Source of the DNA: Lachnospiraceae bacterium
GTDB lineage: Bacteria > Bacillota > Clostridia > Lachnospirales > Lachnospiraceae
Reading direction: 5' to 3'
DNA: 64,000 nucleotides
Assembly: GCA_910573755.1 (NCBI GenBank)
Contig: CAJTBO010000001.1
Coordinates: forward strand, 124,001-188,000
Positions 18,413 to 27,331 of this stretch are shown here, in pieces (the first letter of the stretch is position 1; each line of letters begins with the position of its first letter). Both the position numbers and the translations under genes were made by a program. The notes under the pieces are model-generated. The model did no database searches. It worked only from the letters and a program-made list of their open reading frames with translations, and was not told the DNA's origin.

Positions 18413-20005
18413 TTATAGTTTTCTCAGCATTGATGTCCCCTGTCTGGCAAGGATCAGGGTACATACTGCGGCAAACATAGCGAATAACATTAAGGGAAGC
18501 GCCAGCGCAATCCACTGGGCCATTTTACTGCCCCAATAATATAACCCCGCCGCTATTCCAAGTAGCGCCATAGGAGCGAGCATCGCCAACACGGCAGCCA
18601 TAGACTGCTTGATAATGACAGTCTCGTTCACTGCATCAAGTTTAGGAAAGCACAAACCCATAAGCATTCCAAAGGCAGCATGCCCTATGGCGAAAAGCAG
18701 TGTGGCAATGAGCAGCACCGCCCCCTGCCGCAAAGAAAAACCAAAAGCAATCGAAATACACAGCCCGGCAATTACGGTACAGGGCAGGGTCAGCAGAAGT
18801 TGAAAGCCGACTTTAACCCGGAGCAGGGAGCTTTCCTCTATGGGGGATTCCCGCAAAATCCACAAGTATTTTCCCTCCAGGCTGATGGAAGGTGCTGTGA
18901 TGGGGCAAGTGCAGAGGCAGAAACCAATCACGGCTGCCGCCATAGGAAGCAGCGGGAAAGGATACCCTGCCATTTCCACATAAGCCAACAGTTTCTCTCT
19001 CATAACCAGGGAGGCTCCCCCTGCGGCCAGCAGCATAATCAGACCGATACCGGCATTCCAGAAGTACATAGGCGTACCAAAAAAGCGCTGCATTTCCTTT
19101 TTCAGCAAAGCCTTCCTCTGTCCGGAGGCAGTCTGTTCCGAGAGTTTGTAATTGCTCTGTACGGACCGCGCGGCAAAAGCAGTCACGGCCTGACGGTATC
19201 CCCGGCCAAGGCCCGTTACCACCAGGGCAAACGGGAACACGCAGCACAGGACAAAGGCCAACAGCATTTTCCAGTCTCCCATAATGCCTTCCCCCATCCA
19301 CAGCATGGGCGCCGCCCAGATAAGGGAGTTTTTCACTCCGGCGGCATTCTCAGCAAGGCTGTTAATCATACCACTTAGATGAAACGAGAAATAGAACACT
19401 GCTGCCATGAATATTCCCATCACAATATTCTGCCCCAACGCTCTGTGGGACACCCGGACAGACAGAAACGCGACCAGCGCCCCCAACAATACGGACAGCG
19501 CCGTATCCAGCAGCGGAAGGGCCAGCACCGCAAGCCCCAGCCGCATCCAGAACAGCAGGCTAAGCCCCACACCGTTTTGTGTCAGAAACGTACAGATTAC
19601 CCCGGCGGGAACCAGTACGAAAACGGCAAACAGCAGGTTTTCCAGATAAATGGCGGTTACCCGGCTGGCCATCAGCATAGTTGTGGACACCGGCATACTT
19701 AACAGCAGGTCATTGTCCTTTCCGCCAAATACCACGCCCTTCACCGCAAAGGTGGTAAACAAAAGCCCGCCCACCAGTGCCCCTATGCCCATGAATACAA
19801 ATACCAGCACTTCCATATTGGATGGCGCCAGCGCCTTCATCAGCATATAACTGTAAAACCCGGACAGATACAGACCCAGAAAGGCAATGAGAAAAACCGC
19901 GCCCAGCCCGGTAGCCGCTTTTCTCTTACTGCGTCCCCTGGAATTGGTTGAGGAAAGAAACATGGACCGGAGGCTGACGTTCAACAGGACAAAAAATTTA
20001 TTCAT
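18413..20005 (-). CDS. ABC transporter permease (ABC-2-like)
   Basis: 530 residues starting at the ATG (MNKFFVLLNVSLRSMF) that overlaps the ATPase stop as ATGA; the longer open frame upstream lies inside the ATPase gene and is rejected. About 12 hydrophobic segments are evident, e.g. 'TGLGAVFLIAFLGLYLSGFY' and 'LVFVFMGIGALVGGLLF'. It forms the membrane half of an exporter with the neighbouring ATPase. Its length suggests one polypeptide with two membrane halves. The substrate is unknown; the CPBP protease in the operon would fit a peptide-related role. Confidence 0.85.
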   Translation of the reverse strand: MNKFFVLLNVSLRSMFLSSTNSRGRSKRKAATGLGAVFLIAFLGLYLSGFYSYMLMKALAPSNMEVLVFVFMGIGALVGGLLFTTFAVKGVVFGGKDNDLLLSMPVSTTMLMASRVTAIYLENLLFAVFVLVPAGVICTFLTQNGVGLSLLFWMRLGLAVLALPLLDTALSVLLGALVAFLSVRVSHRALGQNIVMGIFMAAVFYFSFHLSGMINSLAENAAGVKNSLIWAAPMLWMGEGIMGDWKMLLAFVLCCVFPFALVVTGLGRGYRQAVTAFAARSVQSNYKLSEQTASGQRKALLKKEMQRFFGTPMYFWNAGIGLIMLLAAGGASLVMREKLLAYVEMAGYPFPLLPMAAAVIGFCLCTCPITAPSISLEGKYLWILRESPIEESSLLRVKVGFQLLLTLPCTVIAGLCISIAFGFSLRQGAVLLIATLLFAIGHAAFGMLMGLCFPKLDAVNETVIIKQSMAAVLAMLAPMALLGIAAGLYYWGSKMAQWIALALPLMLFAMFAAVCTLILARQGTSMLRKL

Positions 20006-20715
20006 CGCTCTCCCTCCAGTTCTAAAAATACGCTTTCCAGGGTGGAATCCCCCACCAGCTCTGCCGTAGGGCCGCTTTGTATCAGTTTCCCGTTTTTGAT
20101 AATGGCAATCTGATCGCACAGCTTTTCCGCCACCTCCAGTACATGAGTGGAAAAAAATACCGCTGACCCGCCTTGGCATAATTCTGAAAGATAACCTTTC
20201 ATTATATGTGCGGCCGAAGGGTCCAGACCTACAAATGGTTCATCCAGAATCAGCAGCCTGGGCCGCCGGATAAAAGCAGAAATCAAAGCCAGCTTCTGCC
20301 GCATCCCATGAGAGTAGCTGCCAATGGGGGAACCCAGATTGTTCGTGAGTTCAAAAGCATCGGAATATTTGCCAATGTCTGCAGTACGCTGAACCGCAGG
20401 AATGTCATACAAGTCGGCAATGAAATTAAGATAGTCAATGCCTTTCATAAACTCATAGATATCCGGGTTATCCGGAAGAAATGCGGTAACCCGTTTCGCC
20501 TGTACCGGGGACTTTTTAATATCGTGGCCATCAATGGTGATGGTGCCTTCTGTAAAATCCATCACCCCTGCCGCAGCCCGAAGCGTGGTGGTTTTGCCCG
20601 CCCCGTTGTGCCCGATGAATCCATAGATTTCGCCAGAACGTACATGCAGAGACAAATCATCCACGGCTTTCTTCCCACCAGGATAGGTCTTAGAATAATG
20701 TTTAATGCAAAGCAT
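20002..20715 (-). CDS. ABC transporter ATP-binding protein
   Basis: 237 residues. Walker A 'GHNGAGKTT' near residue 37, a signature near 135 that departs from LSGGQ (SYSHGMRQK), Walker B 'LLILDEPF' near 157 and the switch His in 'VFFSTHVLE' near 190. The altered signature is typical of ABC-2-type drug/peptide exporter ATPases. It overlaps the permease by 4 bp. Upstream lies the 400-bp region also found before the second TetR gene. Confidence 0.9.
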   Translation of the reverse strand: MLCIKHYSKTYPGGKKAVDDLSLHVRSGEIYGFIGHNGAGKTTTLRAAAGVMDFTEGTITIDGHDIKKSPVQAKRVTAFLPDNPDIYEFMKGIDYLNFIADLYDIPAVQRTADIGKYSDAFELTNNLGSPIGSYSHGMRQKLALISAFIRRPRLLILDEPFVGLDPSAAHIMKGYLSELCQGGSAVFFSTHVLEVAEKLCDQIAIIKNGKLIQSGPTAELVGDSTLESVFLELEGER

Positions 20716-20726
20716 TGGTAAACTCC

Positions 20727-21129
20727 TTTCGTAATTCCGTTTAGCTAATTATTTTAATATAAGTATTATTGTCAAAAAATATAAGATATCATTCCTGTAT
20801 AGTATTTGAAGTCTGTTTTTATATTGCCGTCCTTTCACTGTAATACTGATTATCAACTACAGGCCGGATATTAGTTAAACTCCCAATTCTCTTTTGTGTT
20901 CCTAATATTAAAATGCAAGTCCTGATTGTATAATAATTAACGGGTTGATATCGTCCATATATTGGCTGCGGCTTCCCGTTCCAATACGAGAGCGTCCGAT
21001 TCTTCACCCCGGTCAAAATATATTTTTTCAGGCTCATTGGCTACCTCCTTATTTTCGAACATCTCTCTGTTTATCAGGTATATCTTGCCGGAAATGCAAA
21101 AGTAAATTGGAATTAGGTAAAAAATAAGA
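20727..21129. repeat. Duplicated promoter/peptide region, copy 1
   Basis: Shares long stretches with 27332-27608: the start TTTCGTAATTC, GAAGTATTATTGTCAAAAAA-like sequence (identical across AAGTATTATTGTCAAAAAAT), CTGATTATCAACTACAG, and the stretch CTCCTTATTTTCGAACATCT. Copy 1 has about 130 bp extra inside the peptide ORF. It stands upstream of the ABC-TetR operon, copy 2 upstream of the second TetR gene. Confidence 0.75.
20819..21037 (-). CDS. Short peptide ORF upstream of the ABC-TetR operon (72 codons)
   Basis: ATG at 21037 preceded by AAGGAGGTAGCCA, an excellent ribosome binding site. The product starts MSLKKY and ends VVDNQYYSERTAI; the paralogous ORF at 27425-27514 starts MSLKKY and ends VVDNQYHSERAVI, but is only 29 residues. 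The middle 50 residues here look like inserted sequence. The conserved ends and start signal suggest a real peptide in at least one copy, perhaps a leader or signal peptide for the downstream genes. Not assigned to a family. Confidence 0.4.
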   Translation of the reverse strand: MSLKKYILTGVKNRTLSYWNGKPQPIYGRYQPVNYYTIRTCILILGTQKRIGSLTNIRPVVDNQYYSERTAI

Positions 21130-21239
21130 GTTCCCAATATAGATCAGAAGCTCTTTCATACGCACCTATCCAGCTGGCCTTCTGTAGATGACAGGATGAT
21201 AACGTTCCTTCTTTGATCCACCTTCTTATTACCACCCTG

Positions 21240-21259
21240 TTGACCGATTTTGAGAAGAC
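21240..21259 (+). repeat. Copy of the TTGACCGATTTTGAGAAGAC motif
   Basis: Exact 20-bp match to copies at 33042 and 34453, in the same orientation. Here and at 34453 the upstream bases are CACCCTG preceded by TTATTA-like sequence. It lies in the 330-bp spacer between the duplicated promoter region and the SRPBCC gene; apart from this I see no convincing gene in that spacer. Confidence 0.7.
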
Positions 21260-21373
21260 CCGCCCACTATCCATTCTGTCCAAGTTCAAAGCTACCATAA
21301 AGTCAACAACCCCGCAGCAAGCTGATGAGGCATCCAACATTCCCACATGCTATTTCATACCCGTAATGCCGCC

Positions 21374-21769
21374 TCATTGCCCCAAAGCCTTTTTCAGGTC
21401 CTTTATATATAAAGCCTGCTGCTTTTTCAGATACGCCCCGATAAACGGTTTCATGAACCATCTTTTTGCTGTAACGTCCTCCGTGAAATCAATTGTTGTT
21501 ATGCCGCCCTTGCTGGAAAAAATCCCTGTCCAGTGACCATGCATGTTGTCGTTTTCCATATCAAATTCCCATCTCCTGCATTCTTCCCTTACAGTTACAG
21601 TAAAAACTGTCTGATAACCGGAAGTTGTATGTTCCACAAACTGTTTCTCATCTATGACCTCCACTTTGCTTAAATCACTGCGCCATGCGGTATCCTCCAG
21701 CGAAGTCACAATATTCCAGACCTTTTGTAATTCCGCATGAAAGTCTGCCCGTATATTTGAAATTGCCAT
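21374..21769 (-). CDS. SRPBCC-superfamily protein
   Basis: 131 residues from the ATG at 21769 (GAAAGGA upstream; a start three codons earlier is too close to it). It has the START/polyketide-cyclase-like pattern of a helix-grip fold: 'LQKVWNIVTSLEDTAWRSDLSKVEV' at the start, strands around 'GYQTVFTVTVREECRRWEFDME' and 'ITTIDFTEDVTAK', and a long C-terminal helix. Such proteins bind small hydrophobic ligands. It is the last gene of AraC-AlkD-(TetR remnant)-SRPBCC. A decayed paralogue lies at 48445. Confidence 0.75.
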   Translation of the reverse strand: MAISNIRADFHAELQKVWNIVTSLEDTAWRSDLSKVEVIDEKQFVEHTTSGYQTVFTVTVREECRRWEFDMENDNMHGHWTGIFSSKGGITTIDFTEDVTAKRWFMKPFIGAYLKKQQALYIKDLKKALGQ

Positions 21770-21770
21770 C

Positions 21771-22052
21771 TTAATCATTCCTTTCTTTCAGGTATACCAT
21801 CCTCCACTGTCCCGTCCTCTTCAAAATATCCTTTTTCAGAAAATCCGGGGCGAGTTCACCGGATGAAAACATCTGCCGTTAGCAGCTAAGTAAATAACCA
21901 TTGATTTCCTCCAGCAGCAGCCGTGTGTCAATGCCCGGCCGGAACGAATCCGTATCCATCGACATCAGCATATTATCTATCCCCTGGTTGTATGCCGCAT
22001 TGATGATCTGCCCCTGCCTTTCTACCGGGAGCGCAAAGAATTTCTCATTCAT
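21771..22052 (-). pseudogene. TetR-family gene with internal deletion and stop
   Basis: Starts at an ATG that overlaps the AlkD-like stop (ATGA). The first 25 residues (MNEKFFALPVERQGQIINAAYNQGI) match TetR starts in this window, then the helix-turn-helix and most of the ligand domain are missing and the frame resumes at 'DSFRPGIDTRLLLEEINGYLL', hits TAA, and continues as 'DILKRTGQWRMVYLK', the TetR tail. A deletion plus nonsense mutation is the simplest explanation. Confidence 0.75.
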
Positions 22053-22804
22053 CCCGATCCTCCTGTGGACTGTTCCTCCATCGTCTCTTTCCCCATCCTG
22101 GTATTTGCAGAGATCAGGCGTCTGCGTCCCTCTGCCTTTACCATAGTTTCCAGCTCTTTCACTACATCCTTTCCAATCCACCTCTGTGCTTTGCTTCCTC
22201 TTTCCATCCATTCATGGGCAAGCATAAGCGCTTCTTCGTTATAATGAAAATTTTTCTTTCCGATTTCCTTCAGGGCGCTGGAGGCCGCTTTTTTCACATG
22301 TTCCCGTTCATCATCCGAATACTGCATGATCAATTCCAGGTAACCGTCCACCGTTTCATCCGGCAGCTTCTTATCATGTATCACAGAACCTGCAATCAGT
22401 ACAAATGCCGCCCTTTTTTTATAAAGCTGCGCCCCCTGAATCCAATTTGTAATGAAGGTATCCCGGCCCTTCATTTTCAGGAATAAATTCCTGCACAGGT
22501 GGTCACATAAGTCCCAGGATGCCACATCACATAGCAGCCTTTCTACCTCCGCTTCTGCTGTTGCCTTCGGATTCATCAGCAGGACAGACAGCATCCGAGC
22601 CTCATGGTATTTTGTGTCCCACAGTTCAAATGCAAGCCCCTGCGATTTCCCGATTTTCTTTGCAAAACTTCTTATCACGGATGCTGCCACACCGATACTG
22701 TTTTCTTCCGGTATCCCCATCCGAATTACATTTGCTTTATATTTCTCAGACGCCTGTGCCTTCAGTTCTTCTATAATCTCCTGACAACCCATCTCTGCCC
22801 CCAT
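22049..22804 (-). CDS. DNA alkylation repair protein, AlkD-like
   Basis: 251 residues, all-helical HEAT-like repeat protein of the AlkD glycosylase family, which removes alkylated bases such as N3- and N7-alkyl purines. Characteristic stretches: 'VRIRSFAKKIGK'-like 'VIRSFAKKIGKSQGLAFELWDTKYHEARMLSVLL' near residue 43-75, 'SWDLCDHLCRNLF' near 95 and 'IGKDVVKELE' at the end. It stands after an AraC-type regulator with a 18-bp gap, consistent with ada/alk-like control of an adaptive response, though this is inference. Confidence 0.85.
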   Translation of the reverse strand: MGAEMGCQEIIEELKAQASEKYKANVIRMGIPEENSIGVAASVIRSFAKKIGKSQGLAFELWDTKYHEARMLSVLLMNPKATAEAEVERLLCDVASWDLCDHLCRNLFLKMKGRDTFITNWIQGAQLYKKRAAFVLIAGSVIHDKKLPDETVDGYLELIMQYSDDEREHVKKAASSALKEIGKKNFHYNEEALMLAHEWMERGSKAQRWIGKDVVKELETMVKAEGRRRLISANTRMGKETMEEQSTGGSG

Positions 22805-22822
22805 TCCTGTTTCATCTCCTTC

Positions 22823-23659
22823 CTATTGTACCGGAAGCCAGTATTCATAGACCGCATCTTCCGGGTCCGCCCGGATATATACTTCAATATCCGGTATATT
22901 TGCATAAGTATAGCCGGATGTGGGGAGCCACTGTGTAATGACACGCTTTTCCAGTTCCTGGAGTGTGCGGTTTGTTCCACAGCCTTCAAAGACTGCCCAC
23001 CTGCATGCAGGGATTTGATATTCCTCAAATTCCCCGGCTTTTTGGTCTGAACGGACGGCAATCATATATTTCCAGTCTTCTGTATGATGGACACTGACAC
23101 CCAGCAGGCCTTTTGGCTCCCCATCTGCCATGGAATTTAACCGGGCAAGTGTACCGTCCTTTAGTGCGGCATCCCATACCGCTGGAATCCTCTCAAAATT
23201 TTCTGTAAGTTCTTTAGACAACGGGCAGGACAGCCCTATGATCCGGAACGCCCCCTTTTCTTCCACCCGGAACTGCAATGGCGCCCCTCCATGTACTGCC
23301 ATGGAAAAAGAAAGGGGCGGATATGCCTGAAAGGAAACCGGCTCTGTTTTTAAGGCAGAGGGAGTCGTTCCATGGAAGTTCTTGAATGCTCTGGTAAATG
23401 CAGTAGGGGATTCATAGCCATACTTCATGGCGATATCGGTCACCTTCCTATTGCCTTTTTGCAGCTCCACAGCCGCAAGGGACAGCCTGCGCCGCCGTAT
23501 GTATTCCCGTAATGTCATGTCCGTCATGTATAAAAACATCTGCTGGAAGTAGTAGGATGGGCAGCCCGCAATCCCGGCCACATCTTCATAATCCAGTTCC
23601 CCATCCAGGTTTTCCTCTATAAATTCAATCGCCAGGTTTAACCTCTTGATCCAGTCCAT
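22823..23659 (-). CDS. AraC-family regulator with GyrI-like effector domain
   Basis: 278 residues from the ATG at 23659 (GGGAGGG upstream; earlier in-frame starts lack one). Two helix-turn-helix units occupy residues 1-105 ('DYEDVAGIAGCPSYYFQQMFLYMTDMTLREYIRRRRLS' and 'VTDIAMKYGYESPTAFTRAFKNFHGTTPSALK'). Residues 125-278 are a GyrI-like small-molecule-binding domain ending 'PDIEVYIRADPEDAVYEYWLPVQ'. It likely activates the downstream AlkD-SRPBCC genes or the adjoining transport genes on binding a toxic ligand. A shortened paralogue is at 48742. Confidence 0.9.
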   Translation of the reverse strand: MDWIKRLNLAIEFIEENLDGELDYEDVAGIAGCPSYYFQQMFLYMTDMTLREYIRRRRLSLAAVELQKGNRKVTDIAMKYGYESPTAFTRAFKNFHGTTPSALKTEPVSFQAYPPLSFSMAVHGGAPLQFRVEEKGAFRIIGLSCPLSKELTENFERIPAVWDAALKDGTLARLNSMADGEPKGLLGVSVHHTEDWKYMIAVRSDQKAGEFEEYQIPACRWAVFEGCGTNRTLQELEKRVITQWLPTSGYTYANIPDIEVYIRADPEDAVYEYWLPVQ

Positions 23660-23765
23660 AATATCCCTCCCTGCTAATTTAAAGTATAGCCGATTATCAG
23701 ATAAAAAACCTCGCATTTGAACAATAAGAATTGCTAGCTTATTCTCTGCTGATATCGTTTTTATT

Positions 23766-23796
23766 ATAAAAGGCAGCAGCGTTTCATGCTACTGCC
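23766..23796 (-). terminator. Terminator after the ABC-2 permease remnant
   Basis: On the minus strand GGCAGTAGC pairs with GCTGCTGCC (one wobble) around a 7-nt loop, followed by TTTTATAATA. A similar hairpin lies at 27686. Confidence 0.6.
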
Positions 23797-23874
23797 CTTT
23801 AAAAAGTTATGGAACTTCATTTTTCCTTCATATGAAAGAAAATAATATTTTTTCTCTCTTGCTATGGGATGCGG

Positions 23875-24288
23875 TCACTCCCATTTAAAACATTTCACCG
23901 CAACGCCTGTACATAAGATGGTAACGGTTCCCATGACTGCTGCCGGCATCCATATAGATTCTGTATGCATTCCCAGAGAAGCCGCCTTCATAAGCTGTAT
24001 CCCCTGTATCAGCGGGAAAAAGGCGACTATCCTCTGCATAATTTCCGGCATTACCTCAAAGGGCAGTCTGGTCCCGGAAAAAAACAGCATGGGAAAATAC
24101 AGCAGGCAGGCAATGACGCTGGCCATTTTTTCATTTTTTGCGATACCGCCCACCATCATCCCGATGCTTAACGTGGAGACCAGGGTAAGGAGCCAGCTTC
24201 CAAGGAATCCCACCGGGCTGATGGGCGCCACCCGGAACCGTTTGAGGATTTTCCGTTCCCTGTACCCGGCTACCACCAGGGGCAGCCG
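23875..24288 (-). pseudogene. ABC-2 permease remnant with internal deletion
   Basis: Matches the intact gene at 49120-49863 from '[18 protein letters not shown]' to the end 'AVKCFKWE', but about 45 residues after 'ISPV' are missing, joining straight to 'FLGSWLLTLVSTLSIGMMVGGIAKNEKM'. The N-terminal third is also absent and replaced by a UvrA-like start. It cannot form a full transporter. Confidence 0.8.
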
Positions 24289-24294
24289 GATTCC

Positions 24295-24488
24295 CGGACA
24301 TAAGCGCTGTAGGTCCCGTTCATCCGGCGTTGGTTCTCCGCCGCAATGGTGTCAAACACGATGCTGGATTTTCCGGAGCCGGAAAACCCGGTAAATACAA
24401 CGGGCTTTTCTTTTGGTATCTTTAAGGAAATGTTTTACAGATTGTTCCGGCATAAGCCTTTTATGATGATATGGTTCTGATCCGGCAT
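24295..24488 (-). pseudogene. N-terminal fragment of a UvrA-like ABC protein
   Basis: ATG at 24488 follows AAGGAGAA. It encodes 'MPDQNHIIIKGL', an in-frame TAA where Lys is expected in the next loop, then '[27 protein letters not shown]', the first Walker A region of UvrA-like proteins (UvrA2/DrrC type, linked to drug tolerance). After about 63 codons it runs into the ABC-2 permease fragment. It is distinct from the housekeeping uvrA at 2685. Confidence 0.7.
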
Positions 24489-24697
24489 GAAATTCTCCTT
24501 TCTGACTTTTGCCCTGGTCTTAGCAGTATAAACTCTACATCACCTTTTGTACTATTTGGAAATTTATATAATATCTGCTCATCCCTGACAAGAAAAAACG
24601 AAGTATCCTCATACTGCCAGGATGGCGGTCTGCAAGATACAAATGTAACTTCTCCCCAACCATCTAATGTAACATCAAACGACTGCTCCGGTATCAT
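24461..24697 (-). pseudogene. Fragment of an unrecognised secreted/regulatory protein
   Basis: 78 codons from ATG: 'FDVTLDGWGEVTFVSCRPPSWQYEDTSFFLVRDEQILYKFPNS', resembling the beta-rich core of surface proteins in related genomes, then a likely frame-shifted basic end that overlaps the UvrA-like start. No ribosome binding site. It lies 8 bp after the next fragment and both are probably one decayed region. Confidence 0.4.
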
Positions 24698-24705
24698 ATA
24701 CTTAT

Positions 24706-25006
24706 TTATTTTTTCTCTACCGCTTCCCCCAAAGGCGGAAACTGTCTTGCAAATATCATCTCATATTCATAACCGCCTGCATCTGCATGGTAGCCGCAAT
24801 ATTCCCTCACCTGTTCTACGGATACCGGGAAGCAGGTGGTCATGACACGCTCATAAATCTCCGCCGGTATCAGCCCGCCATCTGTCCGAAAAGGTTCATC
24901 TGTGTATATCCGGTATATATCCTCAAACATGCGCGGCATTAAGATTTTCTCCACATTACCGGCGTCCCAGTTCGTTACACAATAAAGAGACCATATTTTT
25001 AAAAAG
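24706..25006 (-). pseudogene. DUF6070-like C-terminal fragment
   Basis: The frame runs from a stop near 25006 without a usable start and encodes 'IWSLYCVTNWDAGNVEKILMPRMFEDIYRIYTDEPFRTDGGLIPAEIYERVMTTCFPVSVEQVREYC'-type sequence, which resembles the conserved end of DUF6070 lipoproteins of Lachnospiraceae. The signal peptide and first half are missing. I quote the family from memory, so the name is tentative. Confidence 0.4.
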
Positions 25007-25152
25007 CAATTTCACATCTACCACGATTCTGTTCCTTCCGTACTATTTCAATAACTATAAGGGATCTGAAACCTTATTTTAAAGAATTCCATCCATCATC
25101 AGAGGATTTATAGACCTCCTTCCTGCCTTATAATGATTTGTGTATTGTATTC

Positions 25153-25449
25153 TTATTTGCGGCATATCGTATTTGCCAAAACAATTGTCAATATTATGAT
25201 AAAAATTACAATTGCAGAAAAAATATTTTCCAGATCCTCCATGGCCTCCTCACCTAATATCAAGGATATGATAATTAAAATATCAACACTCCCCAGACAA
25301 TAAGCCATCACCCGGCACAGCTTTTTCCTGTCAGTTTTCTGTTTCTCCTTATCATTCATGGTATTATATCCAGCAATTAGCCAACTGCCCTTTCCACTCC
25401 AAAAGATGACTGTTAAAACCGTCAATATGAAAACCAAAGCATATTCCAT
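25153..25449 (-). CDS. DUF3784 family membrane protein
   Basis: 98 residues, three hydrophobic helices (residues 3-15, 45-65, 74-94) and the family motif 'GKGSWLIAGYNTMNDKEK' between helices one and two. ATG follows AGGAGGATACTCATAG. Function unknown; such proteins are common near ABC transporters and regulators in clostridia, as here. Confidence 0.75.
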   Translation of the reverse strand: MEYALVFILTVLTVIFWSGKGSWLIAGYNTMNDKEKQKTDRKKLCRVMAYCLGSVDILIIISLILGEEAMEDLENIFSAIVIFIIILTIVLANTICRK

Positions 25450-25547
25450 CTATGAGTATCCTCCTGTATCCTTTTGTCAATGCAGCTTTCTCCTGCCTGA
25501 TTCCTTTAAGCATTTCTGAAACAAATTGATATGACTGCTTAACCCCT

Positions 25548-26125
25548 CTATTTGTTACGCCAGATCATCTTTCCTGATAGCAGTATGGCACACGCACAGA
25601 CAGCCAATACAAAAATCACCAGCATCGGCAACAGATTTTCCAGCCCCAAAGTCCCCCCTGTCATCAGTCTGTATCCCCATGAAGCCGGGAACGCTTTCCC
25701 TGTTGTTTCAAGCATTTGGGGGCGCATTTCAACCGGGAACATAATTCCAGAGAGCATGATTGAGGGCAGAAAAACAATAATGGAAAACATGGAGGTTTTC
25801 GCCTGGTCTTTTAACGCCAGGCCAATTATGCTGGCTATGCCGAGTGATACCGCAATAAAAATGGAAAGGGAGACAAAGTATACGCCCGGATTTCCCGGTA
25901 TCTTGGCATCAAAGGCAAGCGGCGCGGCAATATACAGGATAATGCTCATAATAAACAGGTGGATAAACGCCTAGATGTTGGCCAATGCAATACCCAGATA
26001 TAGAGGAACACCATTTGCCAGATAAACCTTCTTAATATCGCTGCCATAAATTTCCACAAGGGAAGGCGGCAGACCGATCAGAGCGCCCATCGTCACGCCA
26101 AATACAGTCATGGATTGAATAAGTG
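25548..26125 (-). pseudogene. ABC-2 permease remnant with in-frame stop
   Basis: A membrane protein frame runs from about 26125 ('DTLIQSMTVFGVTMGALIGLPPSLVEIYGSDIKKVYLANG') to a TAG at 25971-25973, where 'ALANI-stop-AFIHLF' suggests an original Trp, and then to 25548. The N-terminal helix is missing because the gene begins inside the end of the ATPase fragment. A restart at the ATG after the stop would give only a 133-residue tail. Confidence 0.75.
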
Positions 26126-26375
26126 TATCCCCTTTTCCCTGCACTGCACCAGCAGCGTAAGTAAAGTTTCCCCGATATTGTCAGACTCATATTTCCCGGT
26201 GCCGGTTTCCGTTTGAATGGTGATATTATAATGCTTCCCTACAGTTTTACCAAGCTGTTCGACTGTTCCACTAAAGGCAATCCTGCCCCCGGAAAGAATG
26301 GCAATCCTGTCACACAGGTTCTCAACCTCGGCCATATCGTGGCTTGTTAATATGATTGTCTTTCCGGGTGCCCCC
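26108..26375 (-). pseudogene. C-terminal fragment of an ABC ATPase
   Basis: Only the part after Walker B remains: 'GKTIILTSHDMAEVENLCDRIAILSGGRIAFSGTVEQLGKTVG' with the switch His. Walker A, signature and Walker B are gone; upstream sequence belongs to another gene fragment. It overlaps the permease remnant, with which it once formed an exporter. Confidence 0.8.
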
Positions 26376-26676
26376 AGAAATGTTTCAGGCAGCCTTCCAG
26401 ATAGTCCACAGGGCAATGCCTGGATAATCCGATCTGGAGCCGCAGGCAAACCTCCGGCGCAATCCGCTCGTTGATTTCCCGGAATGTCTCTATCAGTTCC
26501 ACAATGTCATTATGGAAAAACTCATTTAACCCCCAGACCTCTTCCCCTATCTCCAAGATCGCAATGCCGTCATGCTTTGCCTGGGCAAAAGTTGCCTCTA
26601 TAAGAAATTTGCGCATGTTGCTGCCAGAGAATCTCTCACCAATGTATCTGCTGTTCCAGCCATCCATTTCCCCCAC
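26370..26676 (-). pseudogene. Internal fragment of an uncharacterised (amidohydrolase-like?) protein
   Basis: About 100 residues including 'FAQAKHDGIAILEIGEEVWGLNEFFHNDIVELIETFREINERIAPEV' and 'QIGLSRHCPVDYLEGCLKHFW'. The pattern recalls the middle of TIM-barrel adenosine-deaminase-like proteins of clostridia, but I cannot confirm it. Both ends are cut: by the TetR gene tail on one side and by the ABC ATPase fragment on the other. Confidence 0.4.
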
Positions 26677-26689
26677 TGGACAGCACAGT

Positions 26690-27295
26690 TTACTTCAAAT
26701 ATGCTGTCCTCCATTGCCCGACCCTTTTCAAAAAATTCTTTTCCAGGCCGTCCGGGTCCAACTTTCCAGCGGAAAGCATTTGCCAGACACAGCGCATCAG
26801 GTAGCTGTCAATCTCCTCTAACAGCATCCTTACGTCAACGCCTGGACGAAATATGGAAAGGTCCAGGTTTCCCAGCATCCTGTCCGCCGCATCCTCATAT
26901 GTTTTATCATAGGACTTCCCGGTTGCCTCCCTGATTTCCGGGTTTTCCGCAAAAAGAGCCCGTAATGAGAATAAATATTCTTCGGGAGCTGTTCTCATAA
27001 ACTCACATCTTGCCAGAACCTTCCGGGTCATTGCCTCAAAGAAGTCTGACGTTTCTTTGTAATAATACTTCAGCTCTATTTCATTTGATATCCTGTTGAT
27101 ATTCTCCCAGAGGTATAAATACAGATCTTTTTTATTCTGAAAATAATGGAACAGCAGGGACTTTGATATGCCGCCGGCATCCGCAATCCTGGACATGGAT
27201 GCGTTTTTGTAATTGTCATGGGCAAATACTATGTATGCTGCTTTTATGATTCGTTCTTGCTTTTCCAATGGCAGTTCAAAAAATTTCCTGTTCAT
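26690..27295 (-). CDS. TetR-family transcriptional regulator (copy 2)
   Basis: 201 residues from the ATG at 27295 (GGGAGG upstream, same context as copy 1). The helix-turn-helix lies at residues 15-60 ('NASMSRIADAGGISKSLLFHYFQNKKDLYLYL'); the rest closely follows copy 1 at 17741 with one extra residue. Unlike copy 1, no transporter separates it from the duplicated promoter/peptide region. Only ABC fragments follow, so it may act in trans on the first operon. Confidence 0.9.
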   Translation of the reverse strand: MNRKFFELPLEKQERIIKAAYIVFAHDNYKNASMSRIADAGGISKSLLFHYFQNKKDLYLYLWENINRISNEIELKYYYKETSDFFEAMTRKVLARCEFMRTAPEEYLFSLRALFAENPEIREATGKSYDKTYEDAADRMLGNLDLSIFRPGVDVRMLLEEIDSYLMRCVWQMLSAGKLDPDGLEKNFLKRVGQWRTAYLK

Positions 27296-27331
27296 TATGG
27301 TCCTCCCGGCACTTGTCTGGCCAATCATCCA

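Noticed and set aside
18413-20179. Longer form of the ABC permease starting 58 codons upstream
   Set aside because: The extension lies inside the ATPase gene and reads as basic noise; the ATGA overlap start at 20005 is the normal one.
21113-21346. A 77-codon minus-strand frame upstream of the SRPBCC gene
   Set aside because: No ribosome binding site, covers the repeated 20-bp motif, and is not kept in the matching region of copy 2.
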